Assembly (NCBI GenBank): GCA_001771505.1
Contig: MEUA01000038.1
Coordinates: forward strand, 1-35,782
Direction: 5' to 3'
Length of the DNA: 35,782 nt
Source of the DNA: a candidate division WOR-1 bacterium RIFOXYB2_FULL_36_35
GTDB taxonomy: Bacteria > Margulisbacteria > WOR-1 > XYC2-FULL-46-14 > XYC2-FULL-37-10
Shown here: piece after piece, positions 1 through 8,142 of the stretch
Layout: each line of letters begins with the position of its first letter
Numbering within the stretch: the stretch's first letter is position 1
Made by a program: the position numbers and the translations under genes
The notes under the pieces: model-generated
Told to the model about the DNA's origin: nothing
The model's database searches: none
Seen by the model: the letters and a program-made list of their open reading frames with translations, nothing else

Positions 1-1154
1 TTATTAAAGAAGGAGACTGGGTCTCTTTAAACGGCAGTACCGGAGAGGTAATGAAGGGACAAGTTCCTACCATCAACCCTGAAGTCTCCGGAGATTTCGG
101 AACTGTAATGAAGTGGGCAGATAAGATCAGAAGATTAAAGGTCAGGACAAATGCCGACACACCTAAAGATGCCAAAGTCGCAAGAGATTTTGGAGCCGAA
201 GGGATTGGTCTTTGCAGAACAGAACATATGTTCTTTGAGGGTGATAGAATTAAAGCTGTCCGCGAAATGATTCTCTCTGATGATGTAGAAGGAAGAAAAA
301 AAGCGCTGGCAAAACTTCTTCCTATGCAAAAGGAGGATTTCCTGGGGATTTTCGAAGCTATGAAAGGATTACCGGTTACAATACGGCTTCTTGATCCTCC
401 TCTGCACGAATTTGTTCCGCATGAAACACCTCAACAGCAAGAGATGGCAGATGAAATGAAAGTAAGCTTAGAGAAAATCAAACAAAAGATTGATTCTCTT
501 CATGAGTTTAACCCGATGTTGGGACACCGCGGTTGTCGTTTGGGAATTATTTATCCTGAAATTACAGAGATGCAGGCAAGGGCAATTATGGAAGCAGCCT
601 GTGAGCTTAAAAAGAAAGGGATAAAAATTGAGCCTGAAATCATGGTCCCGCTTGTCGGCGAAGTAAAAGAGCTGCAAAACCAGGTTGACATAATAAGGCG
701 CGTAGCAAATGAAGTTATAAAAAAATATGGCGTAAAAGTCGCTTATATGGTCGGGACCATGATCGAAATTCCAAGAGCGGCAATTACTGCTGATAAAATA
801 GCAGAAGTTGCCGAATTCTTTTCATGCGGGACAAATGACCTAACCCAAATGACTCTTGGTTTATCCCGTGATGACGCAGGGAAGTTTCTCCCGGCATATG
901 TTGAAATGGGTATCTACAAAGACGATCCTTTCCAGGTTCTTGACCAGGAAGGAGTTGGACAGTTAATTGAAATGGCTGTCAAAAAAGGCCGAAAGACAAA
1001 TAAGAATCTCAAAGTTGGAATTTGCGGAGAACATGGCGGAGAACCAAAATCGGTTGAATTCTGCCACCATGCAGGGTTAAACTATGTAAGCTGCTCGCCT
1101 TACAGAGTGCCAATCGCAAGATTGGCAGCAGCTCAAGCGGTTTTAAGGAGTTGA
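1..1154 (+). CDS. ppdK: Pyruvate, phosphate dikinase, C-terminal part (5' end outside window)
   Basis: This enzyme interconverts pyruvate, ATP and phosphate with PEP, AMP and pyrophosphate in the cytoplasm. The reading frame is open from base 3, with [14 protein letters not shown] before the first ATG at 51. That ATG is therefore internal, and the gene is cut by the window edge rather than short. Visible parts are the end of the phospho-histidine domain and the whole C-terminal TIM barrel. Motifs are [36 protein letters not shown], and the catalytic cysteine in [10 protein letters not shown]. The sequence is canonical here, unlike the second PPDK on the minus strand at 23723-27253. Seven bases separate its stop from the proposed start of the dGTPase-like gene, whose ribosome-binding site lies inside this gene's last codons, so the two are probably co-transcribed. 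Confidence 0.95.
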   Translation, partial: IKEGDWVSLNGSTGEVMKGQVPTINPEVSGDFGTVMKWADKIRRLKVRTNADTPKDAKVARDFGAEGIGLCRTEHMFFEGDRIKAVREMILSDDVEGRKKALAKLLPMQKEDFLGIFEAMKGLPVTIRLLDPPLHEFVPHETPQQQEMADEMKVSLEKIKQKIDSLHEFNPMLGHRGCRLGIIYPEITEMQARAIMEAACELKKKGIKIEPEIMVPLVGEVKELQNQVDIIRRVANEVIKKYGVKVAYMVGTMIEIPRAAITADKIAEVAEFFSCGTNDLTQMTLGLSRDDAGKFLPAYVEMGIYKDDPFQVLDQEGVGQLIEMAVKKGRKTNKNLKVGICGEHGGEPKSVEFCHHAGLNYVSCSPYRVPIARLAAAQAVLRS

Positions 1155-1161
1155 CAATAGC

Positions 1162-2157
1162 CTGACTATAAGAGAAGAAATCGAAAAAAGGGAGAAAGAT
1201 CTGCTTTCTCCCTTTGCTACTTTATCATCAAAAACAAAAGGAAGAAAAAAACCTGAAAAAGAGTGTGATTATAGAACTCCTTTTCAAAAAGACAGGGACA
1301 AGATAATTCACTGCAGGGCATTTCGCAGGCTTAAGCACAAAACCCAAGTCTTTCTTTCTCCTTCAGGAGACCATTACAGAACAAGACTAACCCATACATT
1401 GGAAGTTGCACAAATTGCAAGAACAATTTCAAAAGCTTTAAGATTAAATGAAGAGTTAACAGAAGCAATAGCTTTGGGCCATGACTTAGGACATACCCCT
1501 TTTGGTCATTCAGGGGAAGAAGCCCTAAATGAAATTTTAGAGAAAAATTTCGGAATAAAATTTTATCATCACAAGCAAAGCCTAAGAATTGTTGAAGTAA
1601 TAGAAAAAGACGGAAAAGGATTAAATCTATGCCAAGAAGTTTTAGACGGTATCTACGGACATGGAAGCGATCAGCCTGACCCAATTACACTTGAAGGAAA
1701 AGTTGTTAAACTTGCAGACAGATTTGCATATTTAAGACATGATATAGAAGATGCAATAGAGGCAAAGGTTTTAACCAAAAGCGATCTTCCAAAGAGTACC
1801 ATGAAGGTTTTAGGTGAAAACATTTTAGATGTTTTAGTCTCCGATGTGATAAATAATAGTTTAAACAGCCCGAAAATTAAAATGAACAAAACAATTAAAA
1901 AAGCAATGAATAACTTATATGCGTTTATGTATGAAAATGTATATACTAACCCGGAAGCCAAAAAAGAAGAGAAGAAAATTCCCTACCTTATCCATCAACT
2001 GTTCAGGTATTATCATTATAATAAAAAATTCCAAAAAAGGGTGCCCATTGCAAACCAACTTCAACATACAATAGATTTTATAGCAGGGATGACTGATTGT
2101 TTTGCAATAAACAAATTTCAAGAACTTTTTGTTCCACGGGAATGGAAAGATAACTGA
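1162..2157 (+). CDS. dgt: dGTPase-like HD-domain triphosphohydrolase, probable CTG start
   Basis: Deoxyguanosinetriphosphate triphosphohydrolase-like protein that would hydrolyse dNTPs to nucleoside and triphosphate. Reading upstream of the first ATG (1399) gives a full family N-terminus: TIREEIEKREKDLLSPFA, then RTPFQKDRDKIIHCRAFRR, KHKTQVF, then GDHYRTRLTHTLEVAQIA. HD metal ligands are visible at H79 and H107-D108 (GHDLGHTPFGH). An in-frame stop at 1144 leaves no ATG, GTG or TTG between it and the conserved N-terminus. CTG at 1162 aligns with the usual Met of M-x-IRE and follows AAGGAG (1145-1150) by 11 bases. That gives 331 residues, normal for the short dGTPase-like subfamily. The ATG at 1399 would lose the first HD histidine. 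Function is secure; the start is inferred. Confidence 0.88.
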   Translation: MTIREEIEKREKDLLSPFATLSSKTKGRKKPEKECDYRTPFQKDRDKIIHCRAFRRLKHKTQVFLSPSGDHYRTRLTHTLEVAQIARTISKALRLNEELTEAIALGHDLGHTPFGHSGEEALNEILEKNFGIKFYHHKQSLRIVEVIEKDGKGLNLCQEVLDGIYGHGSDQPDPITLEGKVVKLADRFAYLRHDIEDAIEAKVLTKSDLPKSTMKVLGENILDVLVSDVINNSLNSPKIKMNKTIKKAMNNLYAFMYENVYTNPEAKKEEKKIPYLIHQLFRYYHYNKKFQKRVPIANQLQHTIDFIAGMTDCFAINKFQELFVPREWKDN

Positions 2158-2235
2158 CTCACTTAACTCCGACAACAAGGGAAACCCTGCGCCAAGAACA
2201 CAGGGCATTTTAGGTGTTAGAGGAAACTTATAACT

Positions 2236-3966
2236 ATGCTGTCAAAAGAAAAAATCGAAGAAATAAGAGAGAAAATCAACATTGTAGATGTTGTATCTTC
2301 ATATATTCCTTCTTTGCGCAAACGCGGAAAAAACTATATAGGGTTATGCCCTTTTCATTCTGAAAAAACTCCATCATTTACTGTTTCCCAGGAAAAAGGG
2401 TTATTCCATTGTTTTGGTTGCGGAAAAGGCGGAAATGTTTTCAATCTTCTCATGGAAATGGAAAATGTTAGTTTTATAGAAGCCTTAAAAATAGCAGGAG
2501 ATAAGGTAGGCATAGCAATTGAGTCTTTTGTTGGATCTTCTCCCCTTGATTCTTCTCCCAATAAAAAACTTTTTTCAATTATGGAGCTTGCGTGCAAGTT
2601 TTATGAAAGTCATCTCGATGAAGCAGCAGAGTACCTTAAAAAAAGAAATGTAAATGACCCCAAGGTTTTCCGTTTAGGGTTTGCGCCTTCCGGGTGGGAT
2701 AATCTATTAAAGTTTTTATTAAGCAGAGGCGTAAAGGAAGAGTACATATTAAAAACTGGGCTTGTATCGCCCCGTCAGTCAGGCAGTGGAAGTGGGGTTT
2801 ACGACAGATTTAGGAACCGGTTGATCTTTCCAATAACTAACCATCAAAATCAAATAATAGGGTTTGGCGGAAGATCAACAACAAATGAAGATCCTAAATA
2901 TTTAAACTCTCCTGAGTCTACAATATTTATTAAGGGCGAAAACTTATACAATTTAAGTTTAGCAAAAGATTTTATAAAAAAACAAAAAATCGCAGTTCTT
3001 GTGGAAGGATATATGGATACAATTGCATGTTTTGAATCAGAAATAAAAAACGTTGTAGCGCCGCTTGGCACTGCGTTTACTGTCAATCAAGCAAGTTTGC
3101 TTAAGCGCTTCACAGACACCGTGGTAATATTTTTTGATCAAGACCAAGCAGGAATCTTGGCAAGTGAAAAAGCTGAAGAGGTTTTAAGAGGTGCGGGTAT
3201 TAGCGTTAGAATTGCAACATATGAAGGAGCAAAGGATCCCGACGAATTAGCGCTAAAACAAGGCAAAGAAGCGCTGGAGGAGAGTATAAAAAAATCAATC
3301 CCTTCTATTGAGTTTAGAATAAGAAGAATTATAAACTACTATAAGACAAACGAAGTTGAAGGCAAAGTAAAAGCGGCTCATGAAATAACAAAACTGTTAT
3401 CAAAAGAAAAAGACGGAATTCTCCAGGATGAATATATAAAATTTGCGTCAAAGTTGCTTAATATCCCGGCAGAAAAACTTGAAGCCGAATTAAAAAATAA
3501 GATTAGTCTCTTTTCTAAAAAAGGATCATCAGAAAAAAGGTCAATTCCTAATGTCCCTTCAATTGTAAAGGAGGCAGAAAGAAAACTTTTAAAACTTGCG
3601 CTTGAACGGAAAGAAGTCATTCAAATAATCAAAAAAGAATTAAGCATAGACAATTTTTCCCATTACAAAGACATTTTTTATCACATATGGAACCTTGACA
3701 GCAATGATATACTATCTTCTGTTGACGATGAATCTTCAGCTAAAATACTAAGAGAAATTGCACTTACAGAAGAACCGGCAGAAAACCAAGAAAAGACACT
3801 AGAAGATTGCATTAAAGCCATAAAAAGTTTTGAAATAAAAAGAAAGATTGAAATTATAAGGCAATCTATAATAAAAGCAGAAAAAGAGGGTGAAACCAAA
3901 ACACAAAAATCGTTAAGTAGAGAACTCTTAGAATTAAATGAAATTCTAAGAAATATGGTTCGATAA
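2236..3966 (+). CDS. dnaG: DNA primase DnaG
   Basis: Synthesises RNA primers for Okazaki fragments and works with the replicative helicase. The N-terminal CHC2 zinc-binding domain shows C38, H41, C59 and C62 (CPFH and CFGC). The catalytic core includes FGGRS. The Toprim domain shows VEGYMD (E257) and the acidic pair FDQDQAG (D301, D303). The remaining C-terminal part, roughly 420-576, is lysine/glutamate rich and should be the helicase-binding region. At 576 residues it has typical length. AGAGGA lies 11 bases before the ATG. It sits 78 bases after the dGTPase-like gene and 18 bases before rpoD, as in the macromolecular-synthesis operon of many bacteria. rpsU is not seen next to it. Confidence 0.97.
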   Translation: MLSKEKIEEIREKINIVDVVSSYIPSLRKRGKNYIGLCPFHSEKTPSFTVSQEKGLFHCFGCGKGGNVFNLLMEMENVSFIEALKIAGDKVGIAIESFVGSSPLDSSPNKKLFSIMELACKFYESHLDEAAEYLKKRNVNDPKVFRLGFAPSGWDNLLKFLLSRGVKEEYILKTGLVSPRQSGSGSGVYDRFRNRLIFPITNHQNQIIGFGGRSTTNEDPKYLNSPESTIFIKGENLYNLSLAKDFIKKQKIAVLVEGYMDTIACFESEIKNVVAPLGTAFTVNQASLLKRFTDTVVIFFDQDQAGILASEKAEEVLRGAGISVRIATYEGAKDPDELALKQGKEALEESIKKSIPSIEFRIRRIINYYKTNEVEGKVKAAHEITKLLSKEKDGILQDEYIKFASKLLNIPAEKLEAELKNKISLFSKKGSSEKRSIPNVPSIVKEAERKLLKLALERKEVIQIIKKELSIDNFSHYKDIFYHIWNLDSNDILSSVDDESSAKILREIALTEEPAENQEKTLEDCIKAIKSFEIKRKIEIIRQSIIKAEKEGETKTQKSLSRELLELNEILRNMVR

Positions 3967-3984
3967 AAATTAAGGAGGGAAAAA

Positions 3985-5037
3985 GTGATAGATAAGAAAA
4001 CCATGATAGAAAATTTAAAATCAGGAAGAAAAAGTTACATAACTCCGGATGAGTTGCTTGCTATCTATCCAGAGCCAGAGAAAAACCTTGATGAAATAGA
4101 ACAGTTGCTCTCTCAAGGATTTAAGATTACAGAGAGAAAGGTCTCTTCTAAATACAAGGAAGATTCTCATCGAAATGAGAATGAAATAACAGAAATTCAC
4201 GGCATTGGGGTAGACGATACAGTAAGAATGTATCTTCGTGAAATAGGAAGGTTTCCCCTATTAACAGGAGAAGAAGAAGTTTTTTTGGCAAAAAAGATAA
4301 AACTGGGAAACAGGGCTGCGAAACATAAACTTGTAAATTCAAATTTAAGGCTTGTTGTTTCAATAGCAAAAAAATATACCGGCAGAGGGATGTTATTCCT
4401 TGACCTGGTGCAAGAAGGCAACCTTGGATTAATACGCGCAGTTGAAAAATTTGACCATAGGAAAGGATATAAATTCTCAACATATGCAACATGGTGGATA
4501 AGACAAGCAATAACTCGAGCAATTGCAGATCAAGCTCGTACTATTCGTATCCCTGTCCATATGGTTGAAACAATAAACCGTTTAAGAAAAACAAGCAGAC
4601 AACTTCTACAAAAATTTGGGCGCAAACCGACAGAAGGAGAAATTGCAAAACATGCGCACATGTCCAAAGAAAAAGTCAGAGAAGTAATTAAAATATCTCA
4701 GGTGCCTTTGTCGCTTGAAATGCCCGTAGGGGATGAAGAATCTTCCAGACTCGGTGATTTTGTGGAGGATGTTGGATTTTCAGGTCCTAATGAAATTGTA
4801 ATGCAAGGCCTTTTACGTGAGGATTTGGAAGAGGTAATGAAAGCATTGACTGAAAGGGAACGCACTGTTTTAAAAATGCGTTTTGGGCTTGGGGATGGAA
4901 GACAAAGAACTCTTGAAGAAGTCGGAAAGGCTTTTCAAGTTACTCGCGAAAGAATTAGACAAATAGAAGCTAAGGCTTTAAGAAAGCTTAAGCATCCAAC
5001 TCGCGCAAAAAAACTGCGTGAATATCTACGCGACTAA
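3985..5037 (+). CDS. rpoD: Primary RNA polymerase sigma factor (sigma-70)
   Basis: Housekeeping sigma factor that directs RNA polymerase to -10/-35 promoters. The GTG start at 3985 is decided by AAGGAGG (3972-3978), six bases upstream. Region 1.2 is at about 77-108 ([18 protein letters not shown]). Region 2 is at about 112-182, with [12 protein letters not shown], the core-binding [18 protein letters not shown] and the -10-reading [15 protein letters not shown]. Region 3 is at about 187-265. Region 4 ends with [20 protein letters not shown]. The 350-residue length, with only a short acidic N-terminus and no long non-conserved insert, matches compact SigA-type factors. The order dnaG-rpoD supports assignment as the primary sigma. 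Promoters called in this window resemble TTGACA/TATAAT, as expected for this factor. Confidence 0.97.
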   Translation: MIDKKTMIENLKSGRKSYITPDELLAIYPEPEKNLDEIEQLLSQGFKITERKVSSKYKEDSHRNENEITEIHGIGVDDTVRMYLREIGRFPLLTGEEEVFLAKKIKLGNRAAKHKLVNSNLRLVVSIAKKYTGRGMLFLDLVQEGNLGLIRAVEKFDHRKGYKFSTYATWWIRQAITRAIADQARTIRIPVHMVETINRLRKTSRQLLQKFGRKPTEGEIAKHAHMSKEKVREVIKISQVPLSLEMPVGDEESSRLGDFVEDVGFSGPNEIVMQGLLREDLEEVMKALTERERTVLKMRFGLGDGRQRTLEEVGKAFQVTRERIRQIEAKALRKLKHPTRAKKLREYLRD

Positions 5038-5054
5038 TACTTAGCTGATATATA

Positions 5055-5083
5055 TTGACTCCATTTTTCAGCTATGTTATAAA
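5055..5083 (+). promoter_or_regulatory. Sigma-70 promoter for the tRNA
   Basis: TTGACT (5055-5060) and TATAAA (5078-5083) are separated by 17 bases, a near-ideal housekeeping promoter. Transcription would start near 5090, about 60 bases before the tRNA. The -35 box lies inside an inverted repeat, TAGCTGA (5042-5048) with TCAGCTA (5068-5074), just after the rpoD stop codon. The repeat has no T-run after it, so it is more likely a protein-binding or chance palindrome than a terminator. Confidence 0.55.
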
Positions 5084-5122
5084 TGTTGTATGTTCAGGCC
5101 AATACCATAAGCTCTCTGCTAC

Positions 5123-5150
5123 AAGCTATTGGCTATAAGCTATTTGCTAT
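5123..5150 (+). repeat. 14-bp tandem duplication before the tRNA
   Basis: Two consecutive copies, aagctattggctat and aagctatttgctat, differ at one base. They end two bases before the tRNA acceptor stem and would lie in the 5' leader removed by RNase P. No function can be assigned; replication slippage is the simple explanation. Confidence 0.7.
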
Positions 5151-5152
5151 AA

Positions 5153-5224
5153 GGGCCCTTAGCTCAATGGTGGAGCGCTCGGCTCATAACCGATTGGTTA
5201 TAGGTTCGAATCCTATAGGGCCCA
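5153..5224 (+). tRNA. tRNA with CAU anticodon (elongator Met or Ile2)
   Basis: A full cloverleaf can be drawn. The acceptor stem GGGCCCT (5153-5159) pairs with AGGGCCC (5217-5223), with discriminator A at 5224. The D-stem is GCTC/GAGC. The anticodon loop CTCATAA is at 5183-5189, with anticodon CAT at 5185-5187. The T-stem ATAGG/CCTAT flanks TTCGAAT. The 3' CCA is not encoded. Position 1:72 is a G-C pair, so it is not an initiator tRNA. The GGGCCCT acceptor and TAGCTCA D-arm start resemble the Ile2 class, whose CAU is modified to lysidine by TilS, but elongator Met cannot be ruled out. The outermost anticodon-stem pair (5178/5194) is a C-T mismatch. Confidence 0.93.
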
Positions 5225-5268
5225 ATAATTTGCAAAGCCAAAAAATATTCCCCTTCGCAAACTGTTTG

Positions 5269-5370
5269 AATCCCGATTATTCACCCCGATTAGGAGAATC
5301 GGGGTTCACGTCAGAATCAATAATCAACAAATTGTCAAACAGTTACTCGAGGCATGAATAATTGGGGTTA
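5269..5370 (-). repeat. Palindromic repeat, subtype A, copy 1 (reverse orientation)
   Basis: A 102-bp element follows the tRNA. Its left end aatcccgattattca is complementary to the right end tgaataattggggtta (5355-5370). Next to the left end is an internal hairpin, accccgatt (5283-5291) and aatcggggt (5297-5305) around a 5-base loop. The core between hairpin and right end matches the reverse complement of the copy at 35455-35559, including caacaaattgtcaaaca. It is placed on the minus strand because subtype B copies and the other A copy have the hairpin near the right end. Confidence 0.85.
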
Positions 5371-5387
5371 AAAATCTGAAAAACCAA

Positions 5388-5606
5388 TCAAGAAGAAATA
5401 CTTTCTTTTACTAATTCGTGTTGTTTAACAAAATTTCTCTCTTTTATTTTTTTTGTAACATTATTTTCAGGAATTTCATAAATAACGATTGTCTCATCGC
5501 TATATAAGTTCATTGATTTACATTTAGGGCATTTTATCTCAACCTTGCTCCCATCTGTAACCTTTGCTAATAATCTATTACAAAATTTACAACGAAATTC
5601 TTTCAT
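5388..5606 (-). CDS. Com-like zinc-ribbon protein
   Basis: A 72-residue protein with one zinc ribbon at the N-terminus: C6-x2-C9 (CKFCNRLLAKV) and C26-x2-C29 (EIKCPKCKSMN). The pattern is that of the Com family, named after the phage Mu translational activator of mom, which binds mRNA. Homologues also occur as isolated chromosomal genes. The C-terminal 40 residues are charged and unrecognised. AAGGTGG on the minus strand, about five bases before the ATG, supports the start. It lies 202 bases beyond rsmG and probably has its own promoter. No phage genes are nearby, so a Mom-type role is not supported. A nucleic-acid-binding role is inferred from the ribbon. Confidence 0.7.
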   Translation of the reverse strand: MKEFRCKFCNRLLAKVTDGSKVEIKCPKCKSMNLYSDETIVIYEIPENNVTKKIKERNFVKQHELVKESISS

Positions 5607-5808
5607 AAAACCACCTTCTATTTATAATGCTAACACAAAAACAATAAATTGTCTATAAAATTTTACTGCTCTTTTGCTATTTTTTTATCGTACAACTAAC
5701 AGGAAAATTTCATAGTAAATGGAAATTTAGGATATAACCCTGTGACAGAAACATAGTATTATTACAATAAATCTACCATAAAATAAAGCCAGCCAAGACA
5801 AAAAGATG

Positions 5809-6405
5809 TTAAACCTTTTCCACGACTACTAAAGATCTGATAATCCCTCCTACTACAACTTTTTTAATTTTTCTTATTTTTCCGCCAAGTTTTTTTAATT
5901 CTAGCTTAGAATCATTAATTTCTTGCTCCACATGTTCCTGTTTTTGCGCAACAAAAACCCCTCCCTTCTTTAAAAGCGGGAGAGCAAACAATAATAGTTT
6001 AGGAAATTTCGCAATCGCTCTTGCTAGCGCTATGTCAAATTGCCGTCCATAATAAGGCTTCTTTGCCAGTTCTTCCGCCCGCCCCCAAACAGCATTAACA
6101 TTTTCAAGTTTTAATTCTTTTATGATATGGCTTAAAAAATCTATTTTTTTTCGTGTGGAATCCATCAATACAAGCGATATATTTGGCCTTACAATTTTAA
6201 GCGGGATGCCAGGAAACCCAGCCCCTGAACCTATATCCACAACCTTTTGATCTTTCAGGTCAATAACCTGCAAAATCGATAAAGAATCTTCAAAATGTCT
6301 AATTTTTATCTCTGCAGGAGCTGTCACCGCGGTAAGATTAAATTTCTCATTCCACGTAATTAATTCCTGAAGATATCTCTCAAAAAGTTCCTCTTCATTG
6401 GTCAT
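5809..6405 (-). CDS. rsmG: 16S rRNA (guanine527-N7)-methyltransferase RsmG
   Basis: Methylates G527 of 16S rRNA with S-adenosylmethionine. Family motifs run in order: WNEKFNLTAVT, HFEDSLSIL, the SAM-binding DIGSGAGFPGIPLKI, MDSTRKKIDFL, and ALARAIAKFPKLL. The protein is 198 residues and ends in RSLVVVEKV. Most homologues continue with a basic tail containing KYPR, which is missing here; the frame simply stops, so the C-terminus is naturally short. Its start lies three bases after the bamA stop, which makes it the last gene of the minus-strand series peptidase-xer-tamB-bamA-rsmG. Its place behind outer-membrane genes probably reflects shared transcription rather than shared function. Confidence 0.94.
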   Translation of the reverse strand: MTNEEELFERYLQELITWNEKFNLTAVTAPAEIKIRHFEDSLSILQVIDLKDQKVVDIGSGAGFPGIPLKIVRPNISLVLMDSTRKKIDFLSHIIKELKLENVNAVWGRAEELAKKPYYGRQFDIALARAIAKFPKLLLFALPLLKKGGVFVAQKQEHVEQEINDSKLELKKLGGKIRKIKKVVVGGIIRSLVVVEKV

Positions 6406-6408
6406 TTT

Positions 6409-8073
6409 TTAAAAGGCTTGTCCTATGCTGAAATGAAGAATCCCTTGCCCAGAATCTTTCCCCGATCCTAATCCATAATCCAGTCTAATAGGCCCCAGAG
6501 GAGTATTAAATCTAATTCCAGGCCCCCACCCATAAATAAAATCAGAAGGGACAGGAGACCCTACATCCCAAGCATTTCCCAAATCATAAAAAACAACTCC
6601 CTGAAATGTCTCGTTGAAAGTATAACGGTATTCAACGTTAAAAATCATTTTCTTTATGCCTCTACGAGTTTCATCTAAAGAAAAACCACGAACAGTATTT
6701 GGCCCCCCAGCCCAATATAATTCGCCAATAGGAACATCGCCAAATCCTATGCCAAACCCAGCATGGCCAGCAAGAACCTGATTTTGAGCCAAAGGAATAA
6801 AGCCATTAAGATCAATTCCCAACTTCAAATAATTAGTTTGAACCCCCGTATATTTCCATCCTTCTCTTATAGATAAAACATTGTATACTCCGCTCGTAGG
6901 ATTCATCCAGTAATCTCTCGTATCTAAGGAAAAAGAATACCCTATAAAATTAGAGGTATAAGCTTCAAATGTTGCCCCATTTCTAGGCTCTACTCTTTCA
7001 GATCCAAAAGAGATACTGCTCCCAAAAATCTCACGGATAGTTCGGCCAAAAGTCATATCCCATCCCACGTGCCATTCATCCTGTTGCGTCAAATAGACAT
7101 CCGTCCCCATCGTATTCCAAAGCTTAAGCGTATAAGAAGTTCTAGGGCCTAATCTTTCAGGTAAAAACCATGGATTTGTATACTTAAATTGATAAGTAGT
7201 CAACTCCTGTCCAAATTGGCCACGGATTAAAAGGCCTTGTGCTGTCCCCATTAAATTGTTTATAGAAAGATCAACAAACCCGAACCACCCTTCCTTTTCG
7301 CCATAACCACCACCAAAATTAACTGTATTTGAACGAGCTTCTTTAATTTTCAAAACCAATATAATTTTATCGCTTGATGAGCCAGGCTCAAAGGCAGGTA
7401 CGATCTCAGAAAAAAATCCAAGATTAAAAATTCTTCTCAAGTCTTTTCCAAAAACCTCCTCATTAAAAATACTTCCCGGATTCGTGTTCATTTCTCTTAA
7501 AATGACATAATCCAAAGTACTCTCATTCCCTTCCAGAGAAACTCCTTCTACAATCCCTTCAATAAGATCAACGTTTAAAACCCCTTTGTTTTGATTAACA
7601 TCGACAACTCTCGCCAAAATATAACCATCATCTTTATATTTTAAATTTAGCAATTTAATCCCTTCTCTAAGATCTTTATAATTAAAACTTTCACCGGTAG
7701 AAACACCCATAACATGTAAAACCTCAGCAGTTGAATAAACGGTATTTCCTTTTATATTTATTTTTTCCAAGATTGGATTTTCAACCACTTTATAGATTAT
7801 CTTACTTCCGTCAAGGTATGGCTTAAAATCAACTTTAACATCATCAAAATAACCCAATGCGTATATGGCTTTAAGATCATTCTGAACCTTCTCCTCATCC
7901 AAAGAATCCCCAACCTTACTAAAAACAACTCCTAAAATCTGGTCTGTTTTTATGTGGAAATTACCAGAAACAACCAATGCTGTTATCTTCACAGGAAGAT
8001 CATCCTTGTTAACAGCATAAGAAACTCCAAAAAAGAAAAATAAAATAAATACCACCAACAACAATTTCTTCAT
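6409..8073 (-). CDS. bamA: Outer-membrane assembly protein BamA/TamA family (Omp85)
   Basis: Omp85-family beta-barrel protein that inserts other barrels into the outer membrane. A longer frame begins at 8115, but AAAGGAG about ten bases before the ATG at 8071-8073 and the signal peptide MKKLLLVVFILFFFFGVSYA support the shorter start (554 residues). Three POTRA domains are visible: about 25-98, 100-175 (beginning NPILEKINIKGNTVYS) and 178-255 (VEGVSLEGNES). The barrel follows, with FGGGYGEKEGWFGFVD, the VRGF motif at about 461-464 and a final phenylalanine typical of barrel signals. Three POTRA domains is fewer than the five of proteobacterial BamA and matches TamA-like or cyanobacterial-type Omp85. 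It sits 69 bases downstream of tamB, so BamA and TamA both remain possible names. Confidence 0.92.
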   Translation of the reverse strand: MKKLLLVVFILFFFFGVSYAVNKDDLPVKITALVVSGNFHIKTDQILGVVFSKVGDSLDEEKVQNDLKAIYALGYFDDVKVDFKPYLDGSKIIYKVVENPILEKINIKGNTVYSTAEVLHVMGVSTGESFNYKDLREGIKLLNLKYKDDGYILARVVDVNQNKGVLNVDLIEGIVEGVSLEGNESTLDYVILREMNTNPGSIFNEEVFGKDLRRIFNLGFFSEIVPAFEPGSSSDKIILVLKIKEARSNTVNFGGGYGEKEGWFGFVDLSINNLMGTAQGLLIRGQFGQELTTYQFKYTNPWFLPERLGPRTSYTLKLWNTMGTDVYLTQQDEWHVGWDMTFGRTIREIFGSSISFGSERVEPRNGATFEAYTSNFIGYSFSLDTRDYWMNPTSGVYNVLSIREGWKYTGVQTNYLKLGIDLNGFIPLAQNQVLAGHAGFGIGFGDVPIGELYWAGGPNTVRGFSLDETRRGIKKMIFNVEYRYTFNETFQGVVFYDLGNAWDVGSPVPSDFIYGWGPGIRFNTPLGPIRLDYGLGSGKDSGQGILHFSIGQAF

Positions 8074-8142
8074 AAAACCATTTCTCCTTTTCCTATACTC
8101 ATATTTTACCCTCAATAAAATAAAAAAACAGGCAATAAAACA

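Noticed and set aside
2160-2235. Hairpin CCCTG/CAGGG between the dGTPase-like gene and dnaG as a terminator
   Set aside because: The stem is only five pairs with a long loop and a short T-run, too weak to claim.
5083-5361. A 92-codon plus-strand frame over the tRNA and repeat
   Set aside because: It reads straight through the tRNA and the palindromic element, and its residues reflect those structures rather than a protein.
5388-5606. Com-like gene as evidence of a Mu-type prophage
   Set aside because: No mom, transposase or structural phage genes are nearby, and Com-like ribbons occur as lone chromosomal genes.
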